Positions 25,957-35,005 are shown, numbered from the stretch's first letter. The stretch is 64,000 nucleotides of DNA from Psychrobacillus sp042885655 (GCF_042885655.1 NZ_JBHVRO010000008.1:1-64000), one strand, 5' to 3'. Made by a program: numbers and translations. Notes: generated by a model not told the origin, from the letters alone.

Positions 25957-28053
25957 ATGGATTACCGAGTAATTAAGGAAAATGATCTCTTTTTCCTAAC
26001 AGATGTAAAAGGAAATATCCCCGAGAATCATTATTATGGTATGGGGTTGTATACAAAAGATACCCGCTTTTTAAGTAAACTTGATTTAAAAATAAATGGA
26101 GAAGAGCCTATTCTTTTAACTTCCGATGCAGCAGAAAACTATATGGCAAAGATTTTGCTCACCAACCCGCATATGGAAAACGATGAAGGATTAATATTAT
26201 GGCGTGAATCAGTAGAAATTGAACGGACAAGATTTATTTATGAGGATGTATTATATGAATCTATTAAAGTAAAAAATTATTTTCCAAAGCCGATTTCTTT
26301 CACTATTAGCGTGCAAATGGATGTTGATTTTTCTGATATGTTCATCGTCAGAGGATTTCAAACGGGGACCATTGGGCATAGAACGGGACAAACGGTAGGA
26401 AGTCATTCTTTGTCCTACCATTATATTGGGGCGGATGAGGTCAAACGATCAACAAGAGTATCTTGGGATAAGGATACTAAAAATGTATCAGATCAAGGAG
26501 TTATTACATTTGAGTTCCACTTGGATCACGAAGAAGAAGAAACATTCACACTCATGATTCAGCCGCAAATTGGAGAAGCTAGTCATCAAGAAATAATGGA
26601 TCCAAACCAGGCAGTGAAGCTACTTGAAAATTCTTATAGTCAGTGGAATAACAAGATAACGAAGGTAGAAACCGATTATCTACCGTTGCAGCGTCTTATT
26701 GATCGTGGTATTGGAGATTTACGAGTACTGTTAACGGACTTGGGATATGGCCAGTTTCCAGTAGCGGGGCTTCCATGGTTTGGAGTGCCATTCGGCAGAG
26801 ATAGTCTGATTGCAGCATTGCAAATGCTTCCATTTTACCCAGAAGTGGCAAAAGGAACTTTATTAACATTGGCTGCAAAGCAAGGAAAAAAAGTGGACCC
26901 ATTCCGGGATGAACAGCCTGGTAAGATTATGCATGAAATCCGTTTTGGTGAACTTGCAGAGACAGGACAAATTCCATTTTCACCTTACTTTGGCACAGTG
27001 GATGCTACTCCTTTATTTCTAGTGTTGCTTACGGAATATGTGAAGTGGACAGGGGACTTTGAAATTGTAAAACAATTGAAAGAGAGCATTGATGCAGCGT
27101 TAAACTGGATTGATCAATATGGCGACCGCGATGGGGACGGTTTCGTTGAATATTATCAAGAGGCAAGCAAAGGCATCGCAAATCAAGGCTGGAAGGATTC
27201 AAGCGATTCGATCGTACATCGAAATGGAGACTACGCTGAAGCTCCTATTGCATTAAGTGAAGTCCAGGGATATGTATACCATGCAAAAATGGGATTAGCG
27301 AGTATATACGATAAGCTAGGTAATGATGATACAGCTTTAAACCTACGCACAGAAGCCGAACGGTTGAGAGAAAGATTCGAACAAGCTTTTTGGATGGATG
27401 ATAAGCAGTTTTATGCAATTGCTCTTGATAAAGAAAAAGAGCAAGTTGGAACAATTACTTCTAATCCAGGGCATGTTCTTTTCTCTAGCATGTTAAGAAA
27501 AGACAGAGCGAGAGCAGTTGTGGAAACGCTAGTGTCTGATAAAATGTTTTCTGGTTTCGGCATTCGCACAATGGGGGAGGGCGAATCCGGATACAATCCG
27601 ATGAGCTATCATGATGGCAGCATTTGGCCTCATGATAATAGTATGGTACTGCTTGGAATGAGTAAGCTTGGGTATAAAAATGATGTCAATGTCGTCATTA
27701 ACGGACTAGTAAAAGCTGCTGAATCCTTCGAGTATGATAGACTACCAGAATTATTCTGTGGATACGGTAAGGAGAGGGGGAGACCAGTGAAATACCCAGT
27801 TGCTTGTTCTCCGCAAGCTTGGGCTGCTGGAACACCACTTGTATTTATTCAATCACTATTAGGGTTGTTTCCGAATAGCCTACAAAAGGAAATTCACTTG
27901 TCACCAAACCTTTTAGAAAATATGGACCTTTTGAAAGTGGAAAACATTTCAATCGGAAATGGTATTCTTTCGATCAGGGTCAATCGTAATGAAGAACATA
28001 TCCATGTAGAAGTTTTGGAAAACACAACTGGATATGAAGTTGTTTTACATTAA
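25957..28053 (+). CDS. Glycogen-debranching-type glycosidase (amylo-alpha-1,6-glucosidase family)
   Basis: 698 aa. The N-terminal 230 residues match the bis-type debranching N-domain (YYGMGLYTKDTRFLS), and the rest is an (alpha/alpha)6 barrel of the GDE_C/MGH1-like kind with GLPWFGVPFGRDSL, DQYGDRDGDGFVEY, GWKDSSDSI and DGSIWPHDNSM. The acidic residues in these motifs are the probable catalytic ones. It has no signal peptide, so it acts in the cytosol on an imported oligosaccharide or glucoside. AGGAGG lies before the ATG. First gene of the importer unit. Confidence 0.88.
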   Translation: MDYRVIKENDLFFLTDVKGNIPENHYYGMGLYTKDTRFLSKLDLKINGEEPILLTSDAAENYMAKILLTNPHMENDEGLILWRESVEIERTRFIYEDVLYESIKVKNYFPKPISFTISVQMDVDFSDMFIVRGFQTGTIGHRTGQTVGSHSLSYHYIGADEVKRSTRVSWDKDTKNVSDQGVITFEFHLDHEEEETFTLMIQPQIGEASHQEIMDPNQAVKLLENSYSQWNNKITKVETDYLPLQRLIDRGIGDLRVLLTDLGYGQFPVAGLPWFGVPFGRDSLIAALQMLPFYPEVAKGTLLTLAAKQGKKVDPFRDEQPGKIMHEIRFGELAETGQIPFSPYFGTVDATPLFLVLLTEYVKWTGDFEIVKQLKESIDAALNWIDQYGDRDGDGFVEYYQEASKGIANQGWKDSSDSIVHRNGDYAEAPIALSEVQGYVYHAKMGLASIYDKLGNDDTALNLRTEAERLRERFEQAFWMDDKQFYAIALDKEKEQVGTITSNPGHVLFSSMLRKDRARAVVETLVSDKMFSGFGIRTMGEGESGYNPMSYHDGSIWPHDNSMVLLGMSKLGYKNDVNVVINGLVKAAESFEYDRLPELFCGYGKERGRPVKYPVACSPQAWAAGTPLVFIQSLLGLFPNSLQKEIHLSPNLLENMDLLKVENISIGNGILSIRVNRNEEHIHVEVLENTTGYEVVLH

Positions 28054-28111
28054 ATTTAACTTGGTTTTACCACTCTTTTAAAGAGGATTTTAATAGGAAA
28101 GGGGAAAGAAA

Positions 28112-29371
28112 ATGTTTAAAAAGAAATGGGTAGCGACACTTGGAGTTTCAGCTTTATTAGTTGGAGGCATTCTTTCAGGATGTTCTGAAGACTCTGGAGA
28201 CAAAGCAATAAAAGTTGATGGTGGTAAGCCAGTGGAAGTAACGCTAGCTGGCTGGGGTTCTTCACCAGAAGAAGCTGAATTATTAAGCCAAGTATTAAAG
28301 GATTTTGAAGACAAACATCCGAATATTAAAGTGAAGCATGAGGTCATTGCTGATCAGTATATGGATGTTGTAAAAACCCGTTTAATCGGGGGAGAAGGCC
28401 CAGACGTGTTTTATCTCGATGCGGTGGAAGCTCCTGCTTTGATTGAAACAGGTGTTGTTGAACCATTAAATAAATATGTAAAAGATGATTTTGATGTAAA
28501 CGACTTTGAGAAACCACTAATTGAAGCATTTCAAAAAGATGGAACGTACTACGGTTTCCCAAAAGGATATTCAACACTTGCACTATTCTATAACAAAAAA
28601 ATGTTTGCAGATGCTGGGGTAACAGTACCAACTACATGGGATGAATTACGGGAAGTTTCTAAAAAATTAACGGATGGAACAAATGTTTATGGGTTCGGAC
28701 AAAATCCAGAGTTAGCACGTGCGTATTTTATAGCAGAATCGTACGGTGGAAAAGTAGTAGTTGATAATAAAGCTAATTTCGCAGATCAAAAGGTTCTTGA
28801 TGCTTTACAACCATATGTTGATCAACATTTAGTAGAAAAAACAGCTGCTCAACCTTCTGATGTTGGAACTGGTTGGACAGGAGAAATGTTTGGGCAAGGT
28901 AAAGCTGCAATGGTAATTGAGGGTAACTGGGCTATTCCATATTTAGATAGCACTTTCCCTGATATTGACTATGGAATGGCAGAAGTACCAACTATTAAAG
29001 GTAAAAAAGGTACAATGGCATTTACTGTTGCATATGTGATGAATGCTGCATCAGAAAAGAAAGAAGCTGCGTGGGAATTGATGTCTTACCTTACAGGGAA
29101 AGAAGGCATGGAGACTTGGACTAGTAAAGGTTTCGAATTGCCTTCTCGTAAATCTGTAGCAGAAAAGCTTGGTTACGATAAAGATGAGTTACGCGGTGCG
29201 CTTGTTGCTGGAGCTTCGTATGCGACAGTTTGGTCAAATGGCACTAACTTACCAATCATCTTTAACAACTTTAATAACCAATTTGTTAGTGTTTATTTAG
29301 GGCAAGCAAAACTTGCAGATGCACTGAAAGAAGCACAAGATACAGCTAATAAAGAGATTGATAAACAATAA
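28112..29371 (+). CDS. Sugar ABC transporter substrate-binding lipoprotein
   Basis: 419 aa. The lipoprotein signal ends in GILSGC. The mature part is a MalE/family 1 solute-binding protein (AGWGSSPEEAELL, FYLDAVEAPALIE, GKAAMVIEGNWAIPYL). It should bind the saccharide later cut by the debranching-type glycosidase. GAAAGGGGAAAG precedes the ATG. A hairpin after the gene probably keeps expression higher than the permeases. Confidence 0.93.
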   Translation: MFKKKWVATLGVSALLVGGILSGCSEDSGDKAIKVDGGKPVEVTLAGWGSSPEEAELLSQVLKDFEDKHPNIKVKHEVIADQYMDVVKTRLIGGEGPDVFYLDAVEAPALIETGVVEPLNKYVKDDFDVNDFEKPLIEAFQKDGTYYGFPKGYSTLALFYNKKMFADAGVTVPTTWDELREVSKKLTDGTNVYGFGQNPELARAYFIAESYGGKVVVDNKANFADQKVLDALQPYVDQHLVEKTAAQPSDVGTGWTGEMFGQGKAAMVIEGNWAIPYLDSTFPDIDYGMAEVPTIKGKKGTMAFTVAYVMNAASEKKEAAWELMSYLTGKEGMETWTSKGFELPSRKSVAEKLGYDKDELRGALVAGASYATVWSNGTNLPIIFNNFNNQFVSVYLGQAKLADALKEAQDTANKEIDKQ

Positions 29372-29378
29372 AAATAAA

Positions 29379-29408
29379 TGAGGAGAAGGGTGATTCCCCT
29401 TCTCCTCA
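29379..29408 (+). terminator. Attenuator hairpin between binding protein and permeases
   Basis: TGAGGAGAAGGG and CCCTTCTCCTCA pair perfectly, followed by a weak T-rich stretch (GTATTGTATTTTC). Likely partial termination, as the two permease genes continue on the same strand. Confidence 0.75.
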
Positions 29409-29530
29409 GTATTGTATTTTCTAGTTCTAGCGCTTGTTGGAACACCTTCTGTTGATGCAGGAATTTCTTCATCAATAGAACGTGTTCTAACAACAATCTT
29501 TGTAACCATTGCAATAAGGAGTTGATCAAG

Positions 29531-30430
29531 GTGAAAAGCAGGTTTTTAAAAAGAACAGTTAGAGAATCTTTGCAAGGCTATGTGTTTTTACTGCCTGCAT
29601 TATTCGTTTTATTACTCTTTCTTGTAGGACCAATTTTTTATGCAATTTTTCTGTCCTTCCACAAAGTCCAATTATTAGGGACAACAAGCTTCGAATTTGT
29701 TGCATTAAAGAACTATATGAATATATTTGATGATCTTCGGGCAAAAATCGCCGTATGGAATACTGCTAAATACGTTCTTATTGTAGTACCTTGTCAAACA
29801 TTCTTAGCAATCATATTAGCAGCAACTTTAAATGCTGGTATGAAAGGTGAAAAGTTTTTTAGGATTATTTATTTTTTACCAACCTTGACATCCTCCGCAG
29901 TGCTAACGTTAATCTTTATGTGGATGTATAACCAAAACGGTCTGATTAATAAAGTGTTGGAGTTTATCAATCTTCCAACATACAACTGGATAAATGATCC
30001 TTCAATTGCGTTATATGCAATTATGGCTATGAATATTTGGTCTACCGCACCTTTTTATATGGTCATTTATTTGGCAGCACTACAAGATATACCAGAATCA
30101 CTTTATGAAGCAGCTGAACTCGATGGGGCCAATGCTATTCATAAATTTCTCTATGTAACTGTTCCTCATTTGCGACCTGTGACTTCTTTTGTAGTTATTA
30201 TGGGAATAGTTGGGACGTTCCAATTATTTGATCAATCCTATATTTTCTCCGCTGGTTCTGGTGGTCCCAATAACTCTACATTAACGGTCGTGCTATTAAT
30301 CTACCAATATGCATTTAAAAATATGGGAACGATGGGATATGCCGCAGCTCTTGCTTTTTCTCTAGCAATTATTATCCTTATTGCGTCTTTAATACAGCGG
30401 AAGTTCTCTAAAGAAGAATCTCTTTACTAG
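29531..30430 (+). CDS. Sugar ABC transporter permease, MalF type
   Basis: About 299 aa, six membrane segments and the EAA loop (ESLYEAAELDGANAIHKF). GTG at 29531 follows AAGGAG by 9 bases; a TTG at 29522 touches the site. It pairs with the next permease. The operon holds no ATPase gene, so the system probably uses a shared MsmX-type ATPase encoded elsewhere. Confidence 0.92.
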   Translation: MKSRFLKRTVRESLQGYVFLLPALFVLLLFLVGPIFYAIFLSFHKVQLLGTTSFEFVALKNYMNIFDDLRAKIAVWNTAKYVLIVVPCQTFLAIILAATLNAGMKGEKFFRIIYFLPTLTSSAVLTLIFMWMYNQNGLINKVLEFINLPTYNWINDPSIALYAIMAMNIWSTAPFYMVIYLAALQDIPESLYEAAELDGANAIHKFLYVTVPHLRPVTSFVVIMGIVGTFQLFDQSYIFSAGSGGPNNSTLTVVLLIYQYAFKNMGTMGYAAALAFSLAIIILIASLIQRKFSKEESLY

Positions 30431-30442
30431 GGAGGCGAAAAC

Positions 30443-31270
30443 GTGAAGAAGAAATTATCGTTAGGCAAAGCATTTCTATATGGCATTTTAATAGTCTATG
30501 CTGTCATAACAGTCATTCCATTTTTATGGGCACTCTCTTCGTCTTTTAAAAATTTAGATGAAATTGTAAGTGGTGCGATTAGCTTTATACCAAAGCATTT
30601 TACTTTTAATAATTATAAAGTAATTTTTGTTGAGCAAGGATTATTTCCACGCTGGCTCTTTAATAGCGTGTTTATAGCGACTATGGTTACTTTACTAAAT
30701 ATATTCTTTAATTCAATGGCAGGTTATGCGTTGGCGCGGCTTCGCTTTCCGGGAAAACGGACAATTTTTGTCGTAGTTCTTGCTGTTCTGATGATACCGA
30801 TGCAAGTAACAATGATTCCAAACTATTTAATATTAAAATCTCTTGGTTGGTTAAACTCTTACCAAGGAATGATTATTCCAACGATGATCAATGCGACCTT
30901 CATATTTATGATGCGACAATTCTTTGTGAATTTCCCTAAAGAACTGGAGGAAGCAGCTGAATTAGATGGACTAAGTAAAATAGGAACTTTCTTCCGAGTT
31001 GTCCTTCCACTTGCAAAACCAGCTTTAGCAGCACAAGCTATTTTTGTTTTTATGGGGTCATGGAATGACTTTATGAGACCTTTGATTATTTTATCAAGCC
31101 CAGAACTTTTTACATTGCCGATTGGCCTCAATACATTTAAAGGTCAATACATTAGTTACTGGAACTATATTATGGCGGCATCCATGGTGTTCACATTGCC
31201 CATTTTGATTTTATATGCATTTTTCAGTCGATACTTTATAAAAGGCATTTCCTTTTCTGGAGGGAAATAA
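30443..31270 (+). CDS. Sugar ABC transporter permease, MalG type
   Basis: 275 aa with six membrane segments and the EAA loop (KELEEAAELDGLSKIGTFF). GTG start follows GGGAGGCG. It is 12 bases after the first permease and ends the operon. Relatives import maltodextrin, trehalose or other glucosides. Confidence 0.92.
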   Translation: MKKKLSLGKAFLYGILIVYAVITVIPFLWALSSSFKNLDEIVSGAISFIPKHFTFNNYKVIFVEQGLFPRWLFNSVFIATMVTLLNIFFNSMAGYALARLRFPGKRTIFVVVLAVLMIPMQVTMIPNYLILKSLGWLNSYQGMIIPTMINATFIFMMRQFFVNFPKELEEAAELDGLSKIGTFFRVVLPLAKPALAAQAIFVFMGSWNDFMRPLIILSSPELFTLPIGLNTFKGQYISYWNYIMAASMVFTLPILILYAFFSRYFIKGISFSGGK

Positions 31271-31454
31271 AACTTATATATAAGTGCAGATTCCATATTG
31301 GATCTGCATTTTTATTTTGTTGAGAATTGTAAAGACATAAAGTGCATGGGGGGGGTTCCAACTAACAAAAGCTAAAGATGCCATAAAGAGTATGATACTC
31401 GATGGAAATCATTTAATAGAGTATGATAAATGAAAAAGACGGGGAAGCACGCTG

Positions 31455-31787
31455 ATGATAAAGGACGAAATGGATGAAGTGATTGGTCAACTGCAAGTGG
31501 TGCAGATTAATTTCCAAGAGGTAGTACAAGATTTTTTAAGACGCTTTGAATTTAAAGATATGAAGAAACTAAATGAATATGTACCAGTCATTACAATGAT
31601 TGCAAATACGACACGCGTTTGGGAGAACAGAGGACATACGCCGGAAGAACTTTCTTAAATGGAAAAATATCACTTAATACCGATAAATCACGCTCCATTA
31701 AACGTAATCGCCGGTGGCAAAACTGGATGAAACGATCCATACATATGTGGAGGCGGGAAAAAATATAAGAAGTGCTGTGGTAAATAA
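31455..31787 (+). pseudogene. SEC-C motif protein gene broken by two in-frame stops
   Basis: An ATG after GGGGAAG opens a 67-codon helical domain (VIGQLQVVQINFQEVVQDF) that ends at a TAA (31656-31658). The same frame continues through MEKYHLIPINHAPLNV, a TGA (31728-31730), then NDPYICGGGKKYKKCCGK and a TAA. The last part is a SEC-C zinc motif, whose usual form is GRNDPCxCGSGKKYKKCC. The TGA stands where Arg is expected (CGA to TGA), and Cys of NDPC is Tyr. The first 67 aa could still be made. Confidence 0.75.
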
Positions 31788-31824
31788 AATAGAACCAACA
31801 GAAAAGTAACTTGGAGGAATTTAT

Positions 31825-32340
31825 ATGTATGATCCAACCATTTTTGAAAACTTAAAAGTCGCATTTGAAAACCATGTGTATGATTTAGACAATTTAGAAC
31901 GCAAAATAACGATAACTAATCGAGTTGATCGAATGGATTTTTCCATACTCGCTAGGGATTTTGCGATACAATTCACTCTAGCCAATCAACCAGACGTTAC
32001 AGCGGAAATTGTATTACAGGCTTCTATAGAAGATTTAGCAGGGGAGATATTAGAGAAGTCTGTACAAAATCTAGGGTGTTCCTTGTTATTACGTTTTCAC
32101 AAGCATGTTCAAAATGTAACCTTACAGTGTAAAAAGATTGAGCTAGCTCTAAATGCTATCTGGGAAAATGAAATTCAATTAACCCAAACACTTAGCTTCG
32201 ACTATCCACAAGAATCATCAAATTACTTGGACATGATTGAAGTAAAATTCAATCAAAAAATTAATGAAGAACACGTACATGACATCGCAGATTTTCTTGA
32301 ACATGTTTTAGAAACGTTGGAAGTATTGAATGCAGTATAG
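31825..32340 (+). CDS. Hypothetical protein
   Basis: 171 aa, soluble and acidic, with no signal peptide, membrane segment or motif I recognise. Predicted as mixed alpha/beta with a helical end (HVHDIADFLEHVLETLEVL). TTGGAGGAA lies 9 bases before the ATG, so it is likely translated. It stands alone between the broken SEC-C gene and a GC-rich repeat element. Confidence 0.75.
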   Translation: MYDPTIFENLKVAFENHVYDLDNLERKITITNRVDRMDFSILARDFAIQFTLANQPDVTAEIVLQASIEDLAGEILEKSVQNLGCSLLLRFHKHVQNVTLQCKKIELALNAIWENEIQLTQTLSFDYPQESSNYLDMIEVKFNQKINEEHVHDIADFLEHVLETLEVLNAV

Positions 32341-32380
32341 ATAGACAATGGAGCTGTAAGGTAAGATTGAGTACGGAAAA

Positions 32381-32520
32381 TTACACTCGCTTTCCTCGGA
32401 CGAACCATCGAGCCTTCTTGGCCAATAGGATGTTGGTCATGAAGGCGTTGCCTCAGGACGGGGCGCCCTAAGCCTTTCCCCCTATCTTTCGCTTCGTAGG
32501 GGTCTCGCATCTTTTTCCTC
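32381..32520. repeat. GC-rich intergenic repeat, divergent copy
   Basis: GC-rich block with ACTCGCTTTCCTCGGACG near its left end and GGGGTCTCGCATC near its right end. The inner 32 bases at 32420-32451 match 24343-24374 in inverted orientation (30 of 32). Confidence 0.75.
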
Positions 32521-32573
32521 TGTATATTAATCAAGAGATGTTAGGCGATACAGAAATGAGCAGGAAAAAAATG

Positions 32574-32612
32574 AAAAGGTTTCATGAATGTTGTACATTC
32601 ATGAAACCTTTT
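32574..32612. terminator. Strong hairpin terminator
   Basis: AAAAGGTTTCATGAATG pairs perfectly with CATTCATGAAACCTTTT around TTGTA, 17 base pairs. It can end transcription from either side of the 340-base gap before the SDR gene. Confidence 0.88.
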
Positions 32613-32683
32613 GTCTTCAATCTGAGGGCTACTAACCAATAGTTAGAAACCCTACCAATTACTTAAAATGAAAGTATATAATC

Positions 32684-33442
32684 CTAATAAGCTGACCAAC
32701 CTGCATCGATAGCTATGACTTGACCATTTACAAAGCTTGATTCATCTGACCCTAAGAAAATAGCTAATTTAGCAATTTCTTCTGGTTGACCAACTCGTGG
32801 GTTGATTGCCATACCTAAAGCTTGGCGAGATGCACCTAGAGTATTAATGTTTGTCATCGACGCCCCAATATTTGTTGCTACTGCACCAGGAGCAAATCCA
32901 TTACAACGAATGTTTTTGTCTGCATACATGAACGCAGTATTTTTAGTTAAGCCGACAACAGCATGTTTAGATGCAGTGTATGCGGCACCAGCGCGTGCTC
33001 CATACAAACCGCCTGCTGAAATATTGTTGACAAAAGTACCGTGACCTTGTTCAAGGAAAATAGGGATAGCAAGTCGCATTGAACGCATAACCGCAACAGT
33101 ATTAACTGAAAATACACGTTCCCAGCGTTCATCTGAAATATCGCCAACTGGTTCCATACCATCCATAATACCAGCGTTATTTACTAGTATGTCTAACTTA
33201 CCAAAGGTTTTTAATGTTTCATCGAATAGACTTTTCACTTCATCTTCAGAAGTAACATTCGTTTGAAGGGCAATAGCTTCTCCACCTGAAGCTTTAATCG
33301 CTTCAGCAACAGCAGTGGCTCCTTCTAAATTCATATCGGAAACAACAACTTTAGCTCCTTCTTGTGCATAACCTTCTGCAATCGCTTTTCCCATTCCTGA
33401 TGCAGCACCAGTGACAATCGCAACTTTACCTTCTAATCTCAT
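32684..33442 (-). CDS. Short-chain dehydrogenase/reductase
   Basis: 252 aa, classic SDR. The NAD(P) motif GAASGMG is near residue 12, NNAG near 88, and the catalytic set is Ser in NISAGG, Tyr and Lys in YTASK (about 155-159). The Asp in VVSDMN after beta-2 favours NAD. The substrate is unknown. GGAGG lies upstream of the ATG. It is divergent from a TetR gene and has a TetR-like operator at its transcription start. Confidence 0.92.
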   Translation of the reverse strand: MRLEGKVAIVTGAASGMGKAIAEGYAQEGAKVVVSDMNLEGATAVAEAIKASGGEAIALQTNVTSEDEVKSLFDETLKTFGKLDILVNNAGIMDGMEPVGDISDERWERVFSVNTVAVMRSMRLAIPIFLEQGHGTFVNNISAGGLYGARAGAAYTASKHAVVGLTKNTAFMYADKNIRCNGFAPGAVATNIGASMTNINTLGASRQALGMAINPRVGQPEEIAKLAIFLGSDESSFVNGQVIAIDAGWSAY

Positions 33443-33467
33443 AAGAATATACCTCCTTGAATTTTAT

Positions 33468-33517
33468 TGAACAGTTGTTCAGTAACTATTATAATAAAGA
33501 ACAGTAAACGCTTTCAA
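33468..33517 (-). promoter_or_regulatory. SDR promoter with TetR-type operator and cre-like site
   Basis: On the minus strand TTGAAA (33512-33517) and TATAAT (33488-33493) are 18 bases apart. TGAACAGTTGTTCA (33468-33481) is a perfect 6-bp inverted repeat at the expected start point, a TetR-type operator. AGTAAACGCTTTCA (33503-33516) is a cre-like site (13 of 14) over the -35. Confidence 0.65.
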
Positions 33518-33535
33518 TGAGCAAATAAAAGCGAA

Positions 33536-33575
33536 GTGTTCAATAAATAGCACATTTCAAATATGTGTTCAATAA
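33536..33575 (+). promoter_or_regulatory. Direct repeats of the operator half-site before the tetR-family gene
   Basis: GTGTTCAATAA occurs at 33536 and 33565, 29 bases apart. TGTTCA is the half-site of the palindrome at 33468, so these may be extra binding sites for autoregulation. Confidence 0.5.
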
Positions 33576-33587
33576 GAGGTGAAAAAG

Positions 33588-34160
33588 ATGTCTTCTATAG
33601 ATATACGTATTGTAAAAACGAAAGAGGCGTTACATCAATCCTTATTAGAAATACTTAAAGAAAAAACATTGAAATCCATCTCCGTCTCAGAAATATGCAG
33701 AAGAGCTAGAGTTAATCGCGGAACGTTTTATTTACATTACTCCCAAGTAGAAGATTTATTTGAGGAGTATTTTAAAGAAATTATGGAGGATTTAGCAAAC
33801 TCTTATGAAGAACCATATCGTCATGTCTCTGTTCTGAAAACGAGTAGTCTAAATCCCTCAACCATTCGGATTTTTCACCACATCGAAAAATACAAACCAT
33901 TTTACAAAATTGTCTTTTCCAAAAATGCACCACTAACATACTATTATTTATTATTTGAAGAGATAAATAATCTCTTAAGGATGGATAAAGGAGTGAAACT
34001 GGAAGAAGTACTAAATATGAATGTATACTGTGCCTACCAAGCAAATGCAATACTAGGAATCATTATCCAGTGGTACAAAGAAGACTTCCAACACAGTGCA
34101 GACTACTTAAATAAGCAACTCGTAAAAATTTTGAATATGAAGATAGATATGGATCAGTAG
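33588..34160 (+). CDS. TetR-family transcriptional regulator
   Basis: 190 aa. The N-terminal HTH is typical (KTLKSISVSEICRRARVNRG, TFYLHYSQVEDLF), and the C-terminal ligand domain is helical, as in the TetR_C_8 group. ATG at 33588 is used since AAGAGGTGA lies 5 bases before it; an in-frame GTG at 33579 overlaps that site. Divergent from the SDR gene, which it probably represses through TGAACA-N2-TGTTCA. Confidence 0.9.
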   Translation: MSSIDIRIVKTKEALHQSLLEILKEKTLKSISVSEICRRARVNRGTFYLHYSQVEDLFEEYFKEIMEDLANSYEEPYRHVSVLKTSSLNPSTIRIFHHIEKYKPFYKIVFSKNAPLTYYYLLFEEINNLLRMDKGVKLEEVLNMNVYCAYQANAILGIIIQWYKEDFQHSADYLNKQLVKILNMKIDMDQ

Positions 34161-34178
34161 AAGAATAGTCATAAAATA

Positions 34179-34208
34179 GTGACACCCTAAATGGGTGTCT
34201 TTATTTTG
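34179..34208 (+). terminator. Terminator after the tetR-family gene
   Basis: GACACCC (34181-34187) and GGGTGTC (34193-34199) form a stem followed by TTTATTTTG. Confidence 0.85.
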
Positions 34209-34230
34209 TTTAAAAACAATATACGAAATA

Positions 34231-34300
34231 CGACCAGATAGAGATATTTATGACCGTATAACAGAAAATGTGACGGGATAACAAAAAATACGATCTTCTA
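34231..34300. repeat. 20-bp-period array, TGACCGGATA orientation
   Basis: CGACCAGATA (34231), TGACCGTATA (34251), TGACGGGATA (34271) and CGATCTTCTA (34291) stand at exact 20-base steps. Same family and orientation as 20808-20877. Confidence 0.85.
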
Positions 34301-34394
34301 TTAATATCTCTTAAGTTTTTTGGTATATTTTGGACTATGGCGTTATTGGTTTCCAGTTCGTAAAATAAAAATGTATAGAATTGGAGGAAATGCA

Positions 34395-34955
34395 ATGTTT
34401 ACGAAATTTATTAAAGTATTTTTATTAATTGTGTTAGCGTTTGGTTTTACTGTATCAAATGCATCTTTTGTTGATGCAGCTACCAAAGTTATGTGGGGTA
34501 AAACAGAACTAAAAATTGGTCAGATTGGAAAAGTAACTATATTAGCAGATACTCAGCTAGTTAAGTTAGAAAGCAACGGTTCGCTAACAATAGTTCGTAC
34601 TATGAAAAAAGGCGAAGAATATCGAGTGTATAGCTACAAAAGTCAACACAATGGCCTTTATGGTGTAGGTGGAGGAAGTTTTGTACAAAAAGATGCAGCT
34701 AAAGTGAAGTATGAAACACCATCCAAAGCAAAATTAGCATTATTGAAACAATTAAGTGAAAATCCAATGCCGACTCCGAAACCAACGCAACCAAACTTAG
34801 GTAGTGGGCTAGAAGTTATAAAAGGAGCTCCTACTAGTTTTCAAAACTGCACTGAAATGAATAAATATTATCCTAACGGTGTAAAAAAAGGTCATCCAGC
34901 TTATGCATCTAAACATGACAGAGATAATGACGGTTGGGCATGTGAACGAAATTAA
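34395..34955 (+). CDS. Secreted protein with Excalibur calcium-binding domain
   Basis: About 186 aa. The signal peptide ends near NASFVDA-A. The first domain (about 30-120, VMWGKTELKIGQIGKVTI) is shared with the next gene; its short beta strands suggest an SH3-like fold. A proline-rich linker leads to a C-terminal Excalibur motif with NCTEMNKYYPNGV and DRDNDGWACE, a likely extracellular calcium-binding loop. TTGGAGG precedes the ATG. It has the same ends as the MBL protein encoded next but lacks the catalytic middle. Confidence 0.85.
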   Translation: MFTKFIKVFLLIVLAFGFTVSNASFVDAATKVMWGKTELKIGQIGKVTILADTQLVKLESNGSLTIVRTMKKGEEYRVYSYKSQHNGLYGVGGGSFVQKDAAKVKYETPSKAKLALLKQLSENPMPTPKPTQPNLGSGLEVIKGAPTSFQNCTEMNKYYPNGVKKGHPAYASKHDRDNDGWACERN

Positions 34956-35005
34956 GTTCTGAATATTTATCTTAGTGTGCTTTAGATTAGTTGGGAGTGT
35001 AACAA

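Noticed and set aside
29297..29509. Minus-strand frame between the sugar binding protein and permease genes (opens MVTKIVVRTRSIDEE)
   Set aside because: The first 35 residues look faintly protein-like, but there is no ribosome binding site and the rest is antisense to the binding protein gene and its hairpin. A relic cannot be excluded.
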